From Escallonia rubra (Eukaryota; Streptophyta; Magnoliopsida; Escalloniales; Escalloniaceae): a stretch of DNA of 64,000 bases. Positions 1 to 11,028 of this stretch are shown piece by piece. Position 1 is the first letter of the stretch. Each line of letters starts with the position of its first letter. The notes beneath the pieces are model-generated. The model had not been told where the DNA came from and did not search any database. It was given only the letters and a program-made list of their open reading frames with translations. The stretch lies in contig JAVXUO010001766.1 in assembly GCA_033065855.1 (NCBI GenBank), positions 1 through 64,000 on the forward strand, given 5' to 3'. The translations under genes were made by a program, and so were the position numbers.

Positions 1-108
1 GAGCGGTGCTTATAGCACCAGACATACCTGGTGCCTGGGGCACGTGTTGTGAAAGTGGTGCGGCGACGATCGTCGCGGAATAACACACTGGTGCCGAGGC
101 ACGTATCA

Positions 109-456
109 TGAGAATGGCGCGGAGGTGCGGTGACGAATGTCGTGGAGCAATACTTGGTGCCGGGGCACGTATCATGAGGATGGCGCGCGGGCGCGGCGAC
201 GAATGTCGCGGAGCAATATTTGGTGTCAGGGCACGTATCATGAGAATGGCGCAAAGGCGCGGCGACGAACGTCGCGGAGCAATATTTGGTGTCGGGGCAC
301 GTATCATGAGAATGGCGCAAGGGCGCGGCGACGAACGTCGCGGAGCAATATTTGGTACCGGGGCACGTATCATGAGAATGGCGCAAGGGCGCGGCGACGA
401 ACGTCGCGCAGCAATATTTGGTGCCGGGGCACGTATCATGAGAATGGCGCATGGGC
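109..456. repeat. 66-bp tandem repeat, six copies, in the left LTR
   Basis: Units start near 109, 175, 241, 307, 373 and 439. Each carries a small perfect hairpin GCGACG-AA-CGTCGC or a variant of it. Because 66 is a multiple of three, the array is open in more than one frame, but the 22-residue periodic peptide has no sign of being a real protein. The right LTR has only three units (15058-15206). Confidence 0.9.
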
Positions 457-647
457 ACGGGTTGGGTGTCTCGAAGACAGGATATGAGCTAAGTGTACCT
501 GTCATAACAAGATAATGAATGCAACATGTAATAGTGACAAAGTTGGGGAGTGATGGTATGCGGTTGTCGGCGACGGGTCATTCGGCAGTAGCGTGCGACT
601 TTGGGCGATGGGCATCGCGGAAGCGGTGTGCGGTCATGGACAACGGA

Positions 648-805
648 CGTCCCGAGGTTGATGTACGAACGTCCGCAAGGTGATACACGACGGACGTCGC
701 GAGGTTGATAGACGACGGACGTCGTGAAGTTGATGTACGAACGGACGTCGGGAGGTTGTTGCACGACGGACGTCGCGAGGTTGATGTACGAACGTCCGTA
801 AACAT
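648..805. repeat. Degenerate tandem array around GACGGACGTCGCGAGGTTGA, left LTR
   Basis: Units of about 45-50 bp alternate GACGGACGTCG blocks with 'gttgatgtacgaacgtccg' blocks. The self-complementary core GACGTC recurs. The matching array in the right LTR (15397-15650) has about two units more, so this array changed in the opposite direction to the 66-bp array. Confidence 0.8.
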
Positions 806-855
806 CGCGGAGGTGCAAAGACTCGAGAAAACAAGTGCGCGCGGGATGGGAGACC

Positions 856-1650
856 ATTGGCCAAAATGGAGGGAAGGCCAAGGCTAACCCCTTGTGGAGG
901 CCGAGGCCGACCCCCTAGGCATGGGGAAGGCCGAGGCCGACCCCCTGGGGTTGGCCAAGGCCAAATGGCTAACTCCCATGAAGGAGCCCAAGGCCACTCC
1001 CCCCTCTTGGTGAACTTCGGGCGCGCCGACGGTAGGTGGTTTGATGAGCAAAGACAAATCCGAAAGTTGCATTATGACAAGCGTGTCGACGTGAATCGTA
1101 TCCATATGACGAACGAGGTGTCAAAGTCACGCGCAAAGCGTACGAAGCGAAAAGAGTGCGAAAAAGGGGTTTGCGCGGAGGGGTGAACCACCGGGGAAAA
1201 TGGCCGAGGCCAACCCCTCCTGGAGGCCGAGGCCGACCCCCTAGGCCTGGGGAAGGCCGAGGCCGACCCCCTGGGGTTGGCCAAGGCCAAATGGCCAACT
1301 TCCATTTTCGGAGCCCAAGGCAATTTCTCCTTTTGCGAACTTCGGGCGCACCGTCGGTAGGTGTTTTGATAAGCAATGACGAATCCGAAAGTTGTGTTGC
1401 GACGAGCATGGTACCAAGAATCGTATCCACAAGATGAACAAGGTGCCAAAGTCATGTACGAAGCGAAAAAAGTGCAAAAAGGACTTTGCACGAAGAGTGA
1501 AGAACCGTGGGGGAAAGGCCAAGGCCAAACCCCCATGGGAGGCCGAGGCCGACCCCATGGCCTTGGGTGAGGCCGAGGCCGACCCCATGGTCTTGGGTGA
1601 GGCCGAGGCCGACCCCATGGGGTTGGCCAAGGCCTTTGTCCGTTGACCCT
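856..1650. repeat. About 310-bp degenerate tandem modules with GGCCGAGGCCGACCCC motifs, left LTR
   Basis: Three successive modules, starting near 856, 1195 and 1500 (the last one partial), each begin with repeats of GGCCGAGGCCGACCCC and then share a stretch around 'aaatccgaaagttg...tatccat'. The right LTR has the same modules at about 15702-16500. The same GGCCGAGGCCGAC motif recurs inside the start of the PMD frame (2770-2860), so the motif has spread beyond the LTR. Confidence 0.75.
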
Positions 1651-1921
1651 GTTGCTCCGGTTGCGCCGTCGGTCGACATTTTTGGTAAGGTGTTTGGGTG
1701 ATCTTGGTGTGACGATTGCGCTAGCGTGAGTGACGTCAATGCGAAATAAAAATGTCTAAGTCGCGCACGAAGCACGTGAAGCGAGAAAAACACGTGTCTT
1801 GGGTGCGCGGGCACTGACCGGTTTGATGCGCTGGAAAATTGACCGTTGACAATGTTGACGTGTTCGCGCGTAGTGGGACCCCTAGCGGGCCATTGGGTCT
1901 GACCAAGATGGGTTGGGAACA

Positions 1922-1931
1922 TAAGCCCCCT
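1922..1931 (-). other. Polypurine tract of the Tat-like element
   Basis: On the minus strand AGGGGGCTTA lies directly before the LTR start TGTTCCC at 1921. This is where plus-strand priming is expected for a minus-strand element. Confidence 0.6.
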
Positions 1932-2688
1932 GCGTGCGGTGTGCGCGGAGGGGCAACCCGAGCGAGCGCCGCACGCATAAGCATTAATCGATGAAAAAAG
2001 TGCCGGGCTCGAATTTGGAGGAACGGGCGCTATAGTAACGTGAAACGCGGGGGAGCGTAAATTCCCTTTGAATATGCAAAGTTTCGTTTTTTTTTTTTTT
2101 GGGAAAATAAAATGGTAACGATCTCAGCGTAACGGTGAACTCGAGAAAAAAGAAATAGCGAAAACAAAATGTAACACGCGTGTCCGTTGGCGTTAGCGTG
2201 AAAGAAAGAAATAGCGCGACAACAAATCATTGTGCGGAAGATGGGTTGCGCGAAGAATTTTGATAGCGACGTTAGGTTATGAATGTGAAATAATAATGTT
2301 GTTTGCTAAAATAAAAACGCGTTGGAAAAAAAGTCGGCGTTAAGAAGTGGAACGCTAAAAGAGTTGGGGATTTTGGGAGGAGACTTGGAATTTGAATTGA
2401 TGTGATGGATTTGGGGGGGAAAGTTAAGTGGGAAGTCTTAACTTTCAAGACTTGGGAGAGAGAGAGAAAGAAAGACTTAGCCAAACTAAAGAGAGAAAGG
2501 AGAGGAAGAAAGGAGAGGAAGAAGAAGAAGAAGAAGAAGAGGAGTTGGATCTTGAAGACCCATGAGAGTGAGAACATCACAAGAAGCCAAGAGGATGCAA
2601 CAAGGTAGAGAGTAGGGGCAAGTGGGGGAAGGGGTGGCCATGGGCCAACCGCGACGGCGGCCGAGGCACACCGCCGGGCCGAGGCCGA
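1932..2688. other. Non-coding leader between 3' LTR and antisense PMD frame
   Basis: This stretch holds no convincing gene. It has a T15 run near 2086 and becomes strongly purine-rich (G and A on the plus strand) from about 2450. It would be the 5' leader and promoter area of the antisense PMD frame, but I see no clear TATA box for it. Confidence 0.4.
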
Positions 2689-3100
2689 GTGTGGGGGAAG
2701 GAGAGGGCGGCGTGGCTATGGGGTGAAGGGAAGGAGAGAGGGGGGAGGGCGACAAGGGCCGGCCGACCAAGTGGCCGAGGCCGACCAAGGGCCGAGGCCG
2801 ACCAAGGGCCGAGGCCGAGGGCCGAGGCCGAGGCCGACCAAGGGGTCGAGGCCGAGGCCAGGCTCGGGCGCGGCGCGGGCGGGGGAGGGGGAGAGGAAGG
2901 GGAGGGGAAGAGGGGAAGGGGAGAGGGGAAGAGGGGAGGAGGAGAGGGAGAGGAGAAGGGAGAGGAGGAAGGAGGAGGGGGAAAGGAGAGGAAGGAAGGA
3001 GGGGAAGGGGAAGGAGAAGAGGGGGGGGAAGGAAGGAGGAGGGAAGAGGGAGAGGGAAGGAAGGAGGAGGAAGAGGGAGAGGCGCAGGCCGAGGCCGCGC
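2440..3100 (+). repeat. Long purine-rich low-complexity tract
   Basis: About 650 bp are almost wholly G and A on the plus strand, interrupted by GGCCGAGGCCGAC repeats at 2770-2860. The part from 2689 on codes for the Gly/Glu/Arg-rich start of the PMD frame. Such homopurine DNA can form triplex (H-DNA) or G-quadruplex structures. Confidence 0.7.
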
Positions 3101-6100
3101 GGGCCGAGGCTGCCGAGGCCGCCGACGCCGAGGCCGAGGCCGACCGGAGGCACGGCGTGCGCGGAGATGTATCTCACGGCGCAAAGGGGAATGTTGGTGG
3201 ATTGCCGAAAAAGACACGGAAGAAGCAAAGTGTGCGACGGCGCGACGGAGCTAGCGGGCGATCAACGCTAGCGCCGGGCGACATGTTTGATGATGATGAC
3301 GTCGCGCCGGTTGAAGAAGCGGGGGTGCCGTTGAGCTTCATTGGTAGGGCGAGGAGCTTTGATGCAACGCCAAGCCACAGCAATATTTTGTTGACGGCGA
3401 AGGGGGCGGTGCCCGGATGCCCACCCAAGGAGCTTTGGAGGGAGCTTGGCCAGCGAGTGGGTGCGGATGTGTTTTTGGGTCCTTTCGGTGCGTCGTCGAT
3501 GGCGGAGAGTCCGATGGTTCCTTCGCCGTATGTTCGTGCGCCGAGCGGGGGGGTCGCTCCGGTGATGTCGCCGAGGTACATGCCGGGTTTGTTGGTGGAA
3601 CGACTAGATGTGCCGTGGTCGCCGGTGATGTTCAAGGGCCATAATACCATGCCGGTGGGGTGGAATTTTTGGTGCATGTATATGTTGGAGCAGTCGGGTT
3701 GGGGGGAGAGATTGGAGGCGTTGGGATTGGTGTCTGCGATAGAGGCGACGTTCAAGGTGATTGATCCGGTGAGGGACTTTAAGGGCTTGGCGTTGTTGCT
3801 TTCGAGATGGAGCTCGCAGACGCATACGTTCATCACGGCGTTTGGGGAGATTGGGCCAACGCTTCTCGACGTGATAATGTTGACGGGGTTGCCCATGCAC
3901 GGTACGGAGAATGCTTGTGAGCTGGAGTTGACGGCGGCGGAACGGTTGACGGTAAAGGAACTGCAGGGGTTTGCCTCGTTGATAAGGAGCAATCGCAAGG
4001 GTACGTACAGCGGGTGGCTCAAATACTTCTATCGTACGGCGACCGCGTTACCCGGGCAGAAGTCTGCGTCGGTGAGAAATTTTCACGCGGGTCCTTGCTA
4101 TAAGGACAAGAGATGCGAGCTAGCGGGGTTTCTTGTCATGTTCTTGTCGAGGTACGTGCTTATAATGTCTTCCCTTTAGTATTGTTGCATGTTGTACTTC
4201 CATTGTTCTTGTATGCATAGAATGCTGAATTTTTATACTTAGAGAAAAAAAACGTGTCGGAAAGATAGTGTAGCCATATTGCCATGCAACAGAGTTTACG
4301 TTCAGAATAGGGCGAGAAGGTTATGATAGAAATTGTATGCTCTTATGCTTGTAGGTTTGTATTTGAGGGGACGCCGGAGGATGGCGTGTCCCCGAGGGTA
4401 TTCAAGTTGGCTGTACGTATGGCTGGTGGGGGGCGCGTCGGGCTGGCCCCCATTTACTTAGGCACGCAGTACTCTCGTCTAGATCAGTTTGCCAATGATG
4501 TACAGAGGTCGTATGGACGCTATCAGGTGACGACGTACGTAGACTGGATGTTCTTGCAGCGGTATCTATTCGAGGTCTACATGGATTATCGGCCTCGTGA
4601 TCTTCCCTAATTACATCCGTCACCGCGGATGGTTACGGTGACTCGGCCGGGCAAGTCACGTGAGGTTTCGGCTTGGTACGCAGGTGGCCGAGTATATGCC
4701 TGGGCGGGCGGGAAGAGGCCCGGGCGTGATTTGGCAGACATTTTTGACGATCGAGATGAGTGCGTTCCCCGTGCGTATACCGGCATGCATTATTCGTACG
4801 GTACTCCTCCATGGATGGATCTGCAGGACACTATGGTGCGACTACACGGTCGAGATGAGCTGACGGACACGGCGGTGGCCTTACTAGTGGCGTACTTTCC
4901 AGGGTGGCTACCCGTATTGACTGATGATGGCGGGAAGCCGGCTGAGAACAGATATTACGTGGCGAGATACAGCCCCGATCGATTGTCCTCGAGCTTTGGT
5001 TATGATTTAGAGCCCCCATGTGGCTATACGAGGGCGTGGGAGGTGAGGAAGGCTTTTGGGTATACGATCTTAAAGTGGGCGCGGAAGTGGCCGGTACCGA
5101 CAGAGGAGTGGAGGAGGCCCGGGACGCTATCGACGGGAGTAGCGACGGTTGAGTATGCGCGATGGTGGGATCGGGTACTGGCGACATGGTCGGAGTGGTT
5201 GTCGCAGGAGCCATCCGACAGGCAGCAGGTCGATGTCTTTGCGGGGGACAGAGGACTGGGACTGGTTACAGCGCAGGTCGCGAGGCAGAACGGCATGTCG
5301 GTACTACTTACAGGCGTATCAGATAAACCGGTGCCAGCACGCGCGCCACGGGCGCCGGCAGCAGCAGGTGGTCCGAGGGTGCCGGGTGCTGGCAAGGGTC
5401 CCATTTCGTCATTGAGAGTAGGTATGATGGTGGGTGCACAGCGGACAGGCGCAGGTCCTTCGACGGGTGGTGGACGTAGGCCGAAGAGGTCGCGAGAGGT
5501 GCTGGAGGAGTGTGACTCCGAGGTTAGTGTAATGCTTTGCTTTCGTTGTACAGTTGCCAATTATCATGTTAAGTGTTCTCTAATGCTCGGTTCTCTTTTT
5601 CTTTTTGACAGGAGTTCGATGATGATGATGGTGCCATTGACGTGGAGTAAGACGATACCACAGAGTATGCCGAGGCCGTTACTGATGATACTGAGGGGAT
5701 GGATCTTGAGGCAGCTGAGGAGGATGAGGAGGCAGATGTAGATGCGGCCGATGAGGTCGAGGAGATGGAGGCCGAGCCGGCCTATGAGGGGGAGCCGATG
5801 GATAGTGAGGCCTTCGAGGAGGCCGCGGCGGTAGAGCAGGCAGCGGCCTACATTGTGGAGCCAGTCAGTCACCCGGAGCAGACACCAGCATATGTTGTGA
5901 AGCCGGTCGTGTCGGTTGGTCATTCGAGCCCGTCACCTGTCTTGGTCGAGGAGGTATTCGGTGGCCCGATGGGTCACACGTTTGAGGGTGATGATTGGTG
6001 GGCACATGCGGGGGTACATGCCGGGTTGCCGACCACACATGCGGTGGTTAGAGATTCGTTGCCACGACGCGGTGTACCTGATTCGTCTGTTGTGGAGCCG

Positions 6101-6808
6101 ATAGCGGATACATTGTCGGGGTCAGCCGTGGATGCGGGTGATGCTCTGTTGGCGATGCATGCTGCCACCGTTGGCATGCGATCAGTGGGTGGTAGGGCGA
6201 CAGGGGTTGATGCTGCTAGTGGCGGGTCTTCAGTCGGGCAGGCAGACGGTATGTCCTGGGAGGGCCTCGGGTTGTCTGATGCGGTGGTCCAGTGGTTGGA
6301 GATGATTAGGGCGAGACAACCCCAGACATTTGAGGGCTCTATTACCATGCGGGGCACGGCATTGCTCAAGGCGATGTTTGCCGCACTTGTGGACTGGCTG
6401 GCGACACTTAGTACGGTGCCGACCTCGACTTGGAGTTCAGAGATGAGGTCAGAGTTTATGTCAGAGCTCGAGCCGTTCGTAGCTTTTGGCTTCCAGTTGG
6501 AGTGGTTGTCCGACTATGTCCGAGGTAGAGGGCCGAGTGTTGAGGCCATGGCTGGACTGACTGTGGTAGGAGCGCAGGAGGTGGCGTGTCAGGGCCGTAG
6601 GCGTATGCTTGATGCGGCGTTGACAGATGTGACGCGAGAGGTTTCTGAGATGCGGGCCCGGCTTAGCGAGGCGGAGGCTCGGCAGGCAGAGATAGAGAGA
6701 CAGCGGGCCAAGTTGGAGCAGAGATGGTCCGACTTACAGGTGCAGCGACAGACTCTGGAGTCGTATACTTCTGATACTGTTGGTGCACTGCTTACTTCTT
6801 TACGCTAG
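2689..6808 (+). CDS. Antisense plant mobile domain (PMD) frame of the gypsy element
   Basis: The reading frame runs opposite to gag-pol. The first block has a low-complexity Gly/Glu/Arg start of about 150 residues, then a PMD-like region: 'WNFWCMYMLEQSGWGERLEA', a 'LLSRWSSQTHTFITAFGEI' helix and 'TLLDVIMLTGLPMHG', the signature of the transposase-related plant mobile domain (PF10536, as in MAIN/MAIL1). PMD-like sequence continues to about 5300. An acidic linker (5700-5850) and a C-terminal coiled coil rich in Glu/Arg/Gln (about 6620-6780) follow. The blocks are separated by short gaps with intron-like borders. PMD frames are known from some plant Ty3/gypsy elements and from Mutator elements. 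Its role in the element is not known. It looks largely preserved, with about one break, and I infer it was captured or inherited by this lineage rather than being a host gene at this site. Confidence 0.75.
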
Positions 6809-7254
6809 ATGTGATGTACTTTTCATTTTGCTAGTAGTCATTGGTCCGTAGCGACCTACAAACCTGTGACCTGTATGCATTTTGTTGATACTGATATAGC
6901 AGTTGTATGGTTATTTTGTACCTGTGTTTGTTGTGAGGTGATGCTTAGCTTTTGATGTGCTCGTATATCTTGCATGTGGTGTCCTCCCGTTGTGGTTCCC
7001 CCTTCCCCGCCCATAGCAAGCGACTTAGTGAACGATGTGTAAATGAAAGAGTGCGTTACATACAGTAGTTGAGGCGAGTGAATGATCTTTGCATTGATAG
7101 TATTTGGGCCAAAATGCCATTACATGAAGAAAGCAAGAACTTGTAATAAACAACAAAAGTTACAAGTCATGAACATGTGTGCATATACAAAAAAATGTTG
7201 TGTAAATGTTCTAAGCTTTGGGCGGGTAGGGCTGGGGGAACACTCCGCTGTTGG
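6809..7254. other. Short gap between convergent PMD and pol frames
   Basis: The PMD frame (plus) and pol (minus) end toward each other across about 450 bp. The stretch is AT-richer than its flanks and has no gene. Transcripts from both sides would end or overlap here. Confidence 0.5.
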
Positions 7255-10200
7255 TCATGCATAAAACTTCTTCAAATAGCGACCGTTGATAGGTGCCGTG
7301 ATTTGTCCGTCTTCCGTGTTGAGCAGGAGGTAGGAGCCGTTGTCTCTGGCTTCATGCACTTGAAGTGGTCCTTCCCAATTCGGTGTGAACTTGGGGGCTG
7401 ACATGTTGGCGCGTACATGTTTGGCGGCTTGAAGAACAAGGTCGCCCTCGACGAATGTTCGTTGCTTCACAGTCTTTCCATATGCCTTGGTGAGTTGTTC
7501 GTGGTATTTCTTCATACGGCGCAAGGCATTGGCTCTCCTTTCATCAAGTCCTTCAAGGGCGGTCATTCTGGTTTCTTCCTCTCCAAGCCCACTGCTTAGG
7601 GAGAGTCTGGCTGATGCGACTGTAATCTCGGCTGGTACGACACACTCGTCCCCGTAGACAAGGGAAAAGGGTGTGGTCTTTGTTGCTGTATGCTTGGAGG
7701 TTCTGTAGGCCCAAAGTGCGAGGCTTAACTTCTCGGACCATGAACCACTTGCATCATGGACCATTCGTGATAATACCCGCAGTAGAGTTTTGTTAGAAGC
7801 TTCGGCTTGACCATTCCCTTGTGGGTAGTAAGGAGTGGATGTAGCGTGGTTGATGTTGTATCCTTCCATGAAAGCTCGGACATCCCTGTTGATGAATGGC
7901 GTGCCGTTGTCGGATATGATACACCGGGGGATACCAAAGCGACAGACGATGTGGTCGCGCAAGAAGTTGGCGATGGCGCCTCCCGTGGCTCGCCGTAGAG
8001 GTATGGCTTCGACCCACTTTGTGAAACGTTCCGTTGCAACCATGATCCAAGTGTGACCCCGTGATGTTGGGTGGATGGGGCCTATGAGGTCGAGAGCCCA
8101 GGAGTGAAATGGCCAAGGGGCTAAGATCATGCGGAGATCGGACGCCGGCGTGTGCATTCTGTCGGCGTGTCTCTGACAGGGTTGGCAGTGTCGGACATGA
8201 GAGATCGCGTCAGATTCCATAGTTGGCCAGTAGTATCCCATCCTTAGCAACTCTGCATACAACTTCTGAGAGCCTTGATGCTCACCACAATCACCGTTGT
8301 GCACTTCGTTAATCACCTCGACTGTCTGGGCACCCTGCAGGCATCGCAGGGTGCGTCCCGAAAATCCCTTGCGGAACAACTCTCCTTCCGTCACAAAATA
8401 CTTGACCGACTTGCGCTTGATAGATCGTGCCGAGCTGCGGTCAGGCGGTAGAACCCCGTGGGATAAGTACTGGATGAAAGGCTGGCGCCAGTCACCTTCG
8501 ACGTTAATGACAAGAGCTTCAGTATTGTCCGGTGCGTACGAACACTCGGGGCAGTCCCCTTGTATGTCTGAGGCATCCTTGGCCATGGATGGCCAATAGA
8601 GACCCATACGCTGGAGGCGACGGTATAAAGGGGGACCGTCGAGGCCACAACACTTCTGATGGCCGAACTGTAATTTGTGCTTTGCTTCTTCCGGTGCCAA
8701 GCACCTGGCCAGAGTGCCTCCGGGGCATCGCCTGTACAAGACGTCTCCCAACATCAAGAAATCTGCAAGGGTAGATGCGGTAGCAAGAGATGGCGCCTTA
8801 AGTTGGTCGACAATTGGTTGCCTCCAATCGTCTGTAGTAATGTCCTTCGGGACTAGGTTCAATGATGTGCACGGTTCCGTCCTCTTGATGATGGTTAGCA
8901 TTCGCTGCTCACCATCAACCTCCATCTTTGACGCGATCGTGGCCAAGCTGTCTGCATGTCGGTTGTGGCACCTGTTATGATGTTCGTACTGGATATGGCC
9001 AAATCTTCCTTCCAAGTATTGCACCAAGGCACGATAGGGTGCCAAGGCTGGCTCCTTGACTGCGAACTCCCCGTCGGCCTGCTTCATGATCAAGTTCGAG
9101 TCCCCTTTCACACACAATGCCTTAGCCCCCATACTGGCAGCCAGCATGAGGCCAATGACAAGTGCCTCGTACTCAGCTTCATTGTTAGACACCGGGAATG
9201 CAAGCTTGAAGGATAGGGATGTGGTAACACCCTCTGAATTTCGAAGGACAATGCCGGCACCCCCTTGCCGGAGGGGAGCTCCATGGGGTCCTTTGCTAGT
9301 GGCTGAGCCGTCGAACTCAAGCGTCCACAATTCACCAATGTCAGAGGTCAGGGCCGTCTCTTCACCAGGCAATTGATCTGAGGTCGGTTCATGTTGTTGG
9401 CGTGGGAAGAAGGCCAAGAGGTCCGCGAGTGCTTGACTCCGTAAAGCTGTAGGATTCTTGATGGACAGGCCGAACTCGGCCAATAACAGCAACCAGCGAG
9501 TAAGCCGGCCAGACAGGGCAGGGCGCGTGAGCATGTATCGTAATGGATCGGCCTTGGTGACAAGTGTGATCTGGTGTGACAAGAAGTAGTGTCTGAATTT
9601 CTGCGAGGCGTAGACCAAGGCTAAGCAGTGTTTCTCGAGCTCAGAGTAATTGGCTTCGGGGCCCCTGATTGATCGGCTGAGATAATAAACCGGGCGCTCC
9701 ACCCCATCCACCTCTTGGGCAAGCAATGCCCCTATGGACCTGGGCGTGGAGGTCAAATAAAGCAAGAGTGGTATACCTCGTTGTGGCACGACCATGGTCT
9801 GCGGCGACATGAGAACCGCCTTGATCTGTTCGAATGCTTGCTGTTGGGGCGCACGCCAACTCCACGGTGCGCTCTTACGCGTCAAGTGCTGGAAGGGCGT
9901 GATGAGTTCGGCCAAGGCAGGGATGAATCGGCGGAGGTAAGAGATCTTGCCAAGGAAGCTCTTCAATTGTTTGGTGCTCTTGGGAGGGGGCATCTCTTGG
10001 ATAGAGGCGGCCTTAGAAGGGTCAATGTCAATGCCCTGTCGACTGACCAAAAAGCCGAGGAATTTGCCGGAGGAGACTCCAAAGGCACATTTCAACGGAT
10101 TCATCCGCATGTTGTATTGTCGACAACGATCGAAGACTGCCCGAAGGTCCGTGAGATGTTCACTTTCCTTTTTAGATTTGATGATAAGATCGTCGACGTA

Positions 10201-10971
10201 GTCTTCCACTGTGCGGTGTATCATGTCATGGAAGATCGCTGTCATTGCTCTTTGATATGTTGCACCCGCGTTCTTAAGGCCGAAGGGCATGACTTTCCAA
10301 CAGAAGTTACCCATAGGGGTACGGAAGGCTGTCTTGGCACAATCGTCGGGGTTCATCCGGATTTGGTTGTAGCCCGCGAAACCATCCATGAAAGATAAGG
10401 TTTCGTGTCCGGCAGCTGCCTCGGTGAGCATGTCGATGTTGGGCAGCGGGAACTCGTCTTTGGGGCATGCCTTGTTCAGATCCCGAAAATCAATACAAAT
10501 GCGGACTTGGCCGTTCTTCTTTTGCACAGGAACAACATTAGCCAACCAGATAGGATGAGTGATAGGTTCAATGAAACCAGCTTGTAAAAGTCGTTCAATT
10601 TCTTGCTTGATCTTCAGTTCGAGCTCGGGGCGGAAGGTTCGCGGATGCTGTCGAACAGGGCTGAACCCGTTAGCAATGTTGAGATGGTGCGTCACCAAGG
10701 CAGGATCCAATCCAGGCATTTCGTTGTAACTCCATGCCAATACGTCGCGATATTCGCGGAGGAGAGTAATCAGTCCTTCTCTTCGCCCCGGGGCGAGTTT
10801 CGTGCCGATGTAGGTCAGTCGAGGTTCTTCGTCCGGGTCAGCCAGGTTAATTTCTTCAAGATCTTCGGCCTGCGGTCGAGGGCCATCTTCATAGCAGGGC
10901 GGGGCAGCACCTGGTGTGAGCTCAGGGTCCGGCAAGCAATGCTCGGCCGTACAACACCACTCTGTTTCCAT
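7255..10971 (-). CDS. pol: Ty3/gypsy pol polyprotein (RT, RNase H x2, integrase)
   Basis: This open frame of 1238 codons looks whole. Reverse transcriptase covers roughly residues 115-330 ('VCIDFRDLNKACPKDEFPLP'-type motif, 'YVDDLI' active site). A first RNase H-like region follows (about 390-520), then a second, archaeal-type RNase H ('LEFDGSATSKG', 'NNEAEYEALVIGL', 'GDSNLI'), which is diagnostic of the Tat group. Two H2C2-like linker modules each start with 'DWRQP' and precede the integrase core, which has 'WALDLIGP', 'ISDNGTPF' and 'NGQAEASNK' around the DDE residues. No chromodomain is seen at the C terminus. It would copy the element's RNA into DNA and insert it in the genome. Confidence 0.95.
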   Translation of the reverse strand: METEWCCTAEHCLPDPELTPGAAPPCYEDGPRPQAEDLEEINLADPDEEPRLTYIGTKLAPGRREGLITLLREYRDVLAWSYNEMPGLDPALVTHHLNIANGFSPVRQHPRTFRPELELKIKQEIERLLQAGFIEPITHPIWLANVVPVQKKNGQVRICIDFRDLNKACPKDEFPLPNIDMLTEAAAGHETLSFMDGFAGYNQIRMNPDDCAKTAFRTPMGNFCWKVMPFGLKNAGATYQRAMTAIFHDMIHRTVEDYVDDLIIKSKKESEHLTDLRAVFDRCRQYNMRMNPLKCAFGVSSGKFLGFLVSRQGIDIDPSKAASIQEMPPPKSTKQLKSFLGKISYLRRFIPALAELITPFQHLTRKSAPWSWRAPQQQAFEQIKAVLMSPQTMVVPQRGIPLLLYLTSTPRSIGALLAQEVDGVERPVYYLSRSIRGPEANYSELEKHCLALVYASQKFRHYFLSHQITLVTKADPLRYMLTRPALSGRLTRWLLLLAEFGLSIKNPTALRSQALADLLAFFPRQQHEPTSDQLPGEETALTSDIGELWTLEFDGSATSKGPHGAPLRQGGAGIVLRNSEGVTTSLSFKLAFPVSNNEAEYEALVIGLMLAASMGAKALCVKGDSNLIMKQADGEFAVKEPALAPYRALVQYLEGRFGHIQYEHHNRCHNRHADSLATIASKMEVDGEQRMLTIIKRTEPCTSLNLVPKDITTDDWRQPIVDQLKAPSLATASTLADFLMLGDVLYRRCPGGTLARCLAPEEAKHKLQFGHQKCCGLDGPPLYRRLQRMGLYWPSMAKDASDIQGDCPECSYAPDNTEALVINVEGDWRQPFIQYLSHGVLPPDRSSARSIKRKSVKYFVTEGELFRKGFSGRTLRCLQGAQTVEVINEVHNGDCGEHQGSQKLYAELLRMGYYWPTMESDAISHVRHCQPCQRHADRMHTPASDLRMILAPWPFHSWALDLIGPIHPTSRGHTWIMVATERFTKWVEAIPLRRATGGAIANFLRDHIVCRFGIPRCIISDNGTPFINRDVRAFMEGYNINHATSTPYYPQGNGQAEASNKTLLRVLSRMVHDASGSWSEKLSLALWAYRTSKHTATKTTPFSLVYGDECVVPAEITVASARLSLSSGLGEEETRMTALEGLDERRANALRRMKKYHEQLTKAYGKTVKQRTFVEGDLVLQAAKHVRANMSAPKFTPNWEGPLQVHEARDNGSYLLLNTEDGQITAPINGRYLKKFYA

Positions 10972-11028
10972 TAGTGGGTCGGGGTCGAGGGGGTTAGGCG
11001 GCGAACCCCCCGGAGCCCCCGGACACCG

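Larger units (their letters stand above)
1..1921 (-). repeat. 3' LTR of the Tat-like element (partial, left end outside window)
   Basis: This is the same sequence as the inner-to-outer part of the right LTR (from about 14946 to 16776), in the same orientation. On the minus strand the LTR begins TGTTCCCAACCC at 1921. The copy is longer than the matching part of its partner, mainly because it has six units of a 66-bp tandem repeat where the partner has three. By the length of the partner, about 1.0 kb more should lie to the left of the window. Confidence 0.92.

Noticed and set aside
108-515. Open frame of 135 codons with 22-residue repeats
   Set aside because: It is made by the 66-bp tandem DNA repeat, which is open in several frames; the copy in the other LTR has a different length. 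No protein signature.
2486-3228. Minus-strand Pro/Leu/Ser-rich open frames
   Set aside because: They are the complement of the purine-rich tract in the PMD frame; low-complexity shadows.
2689-6808. PMD frame as an independent host gene
   Set aside because: It lies between pol and the LTR of one element, where extra antisense frames are known for this lineage, so it belongs to the element.
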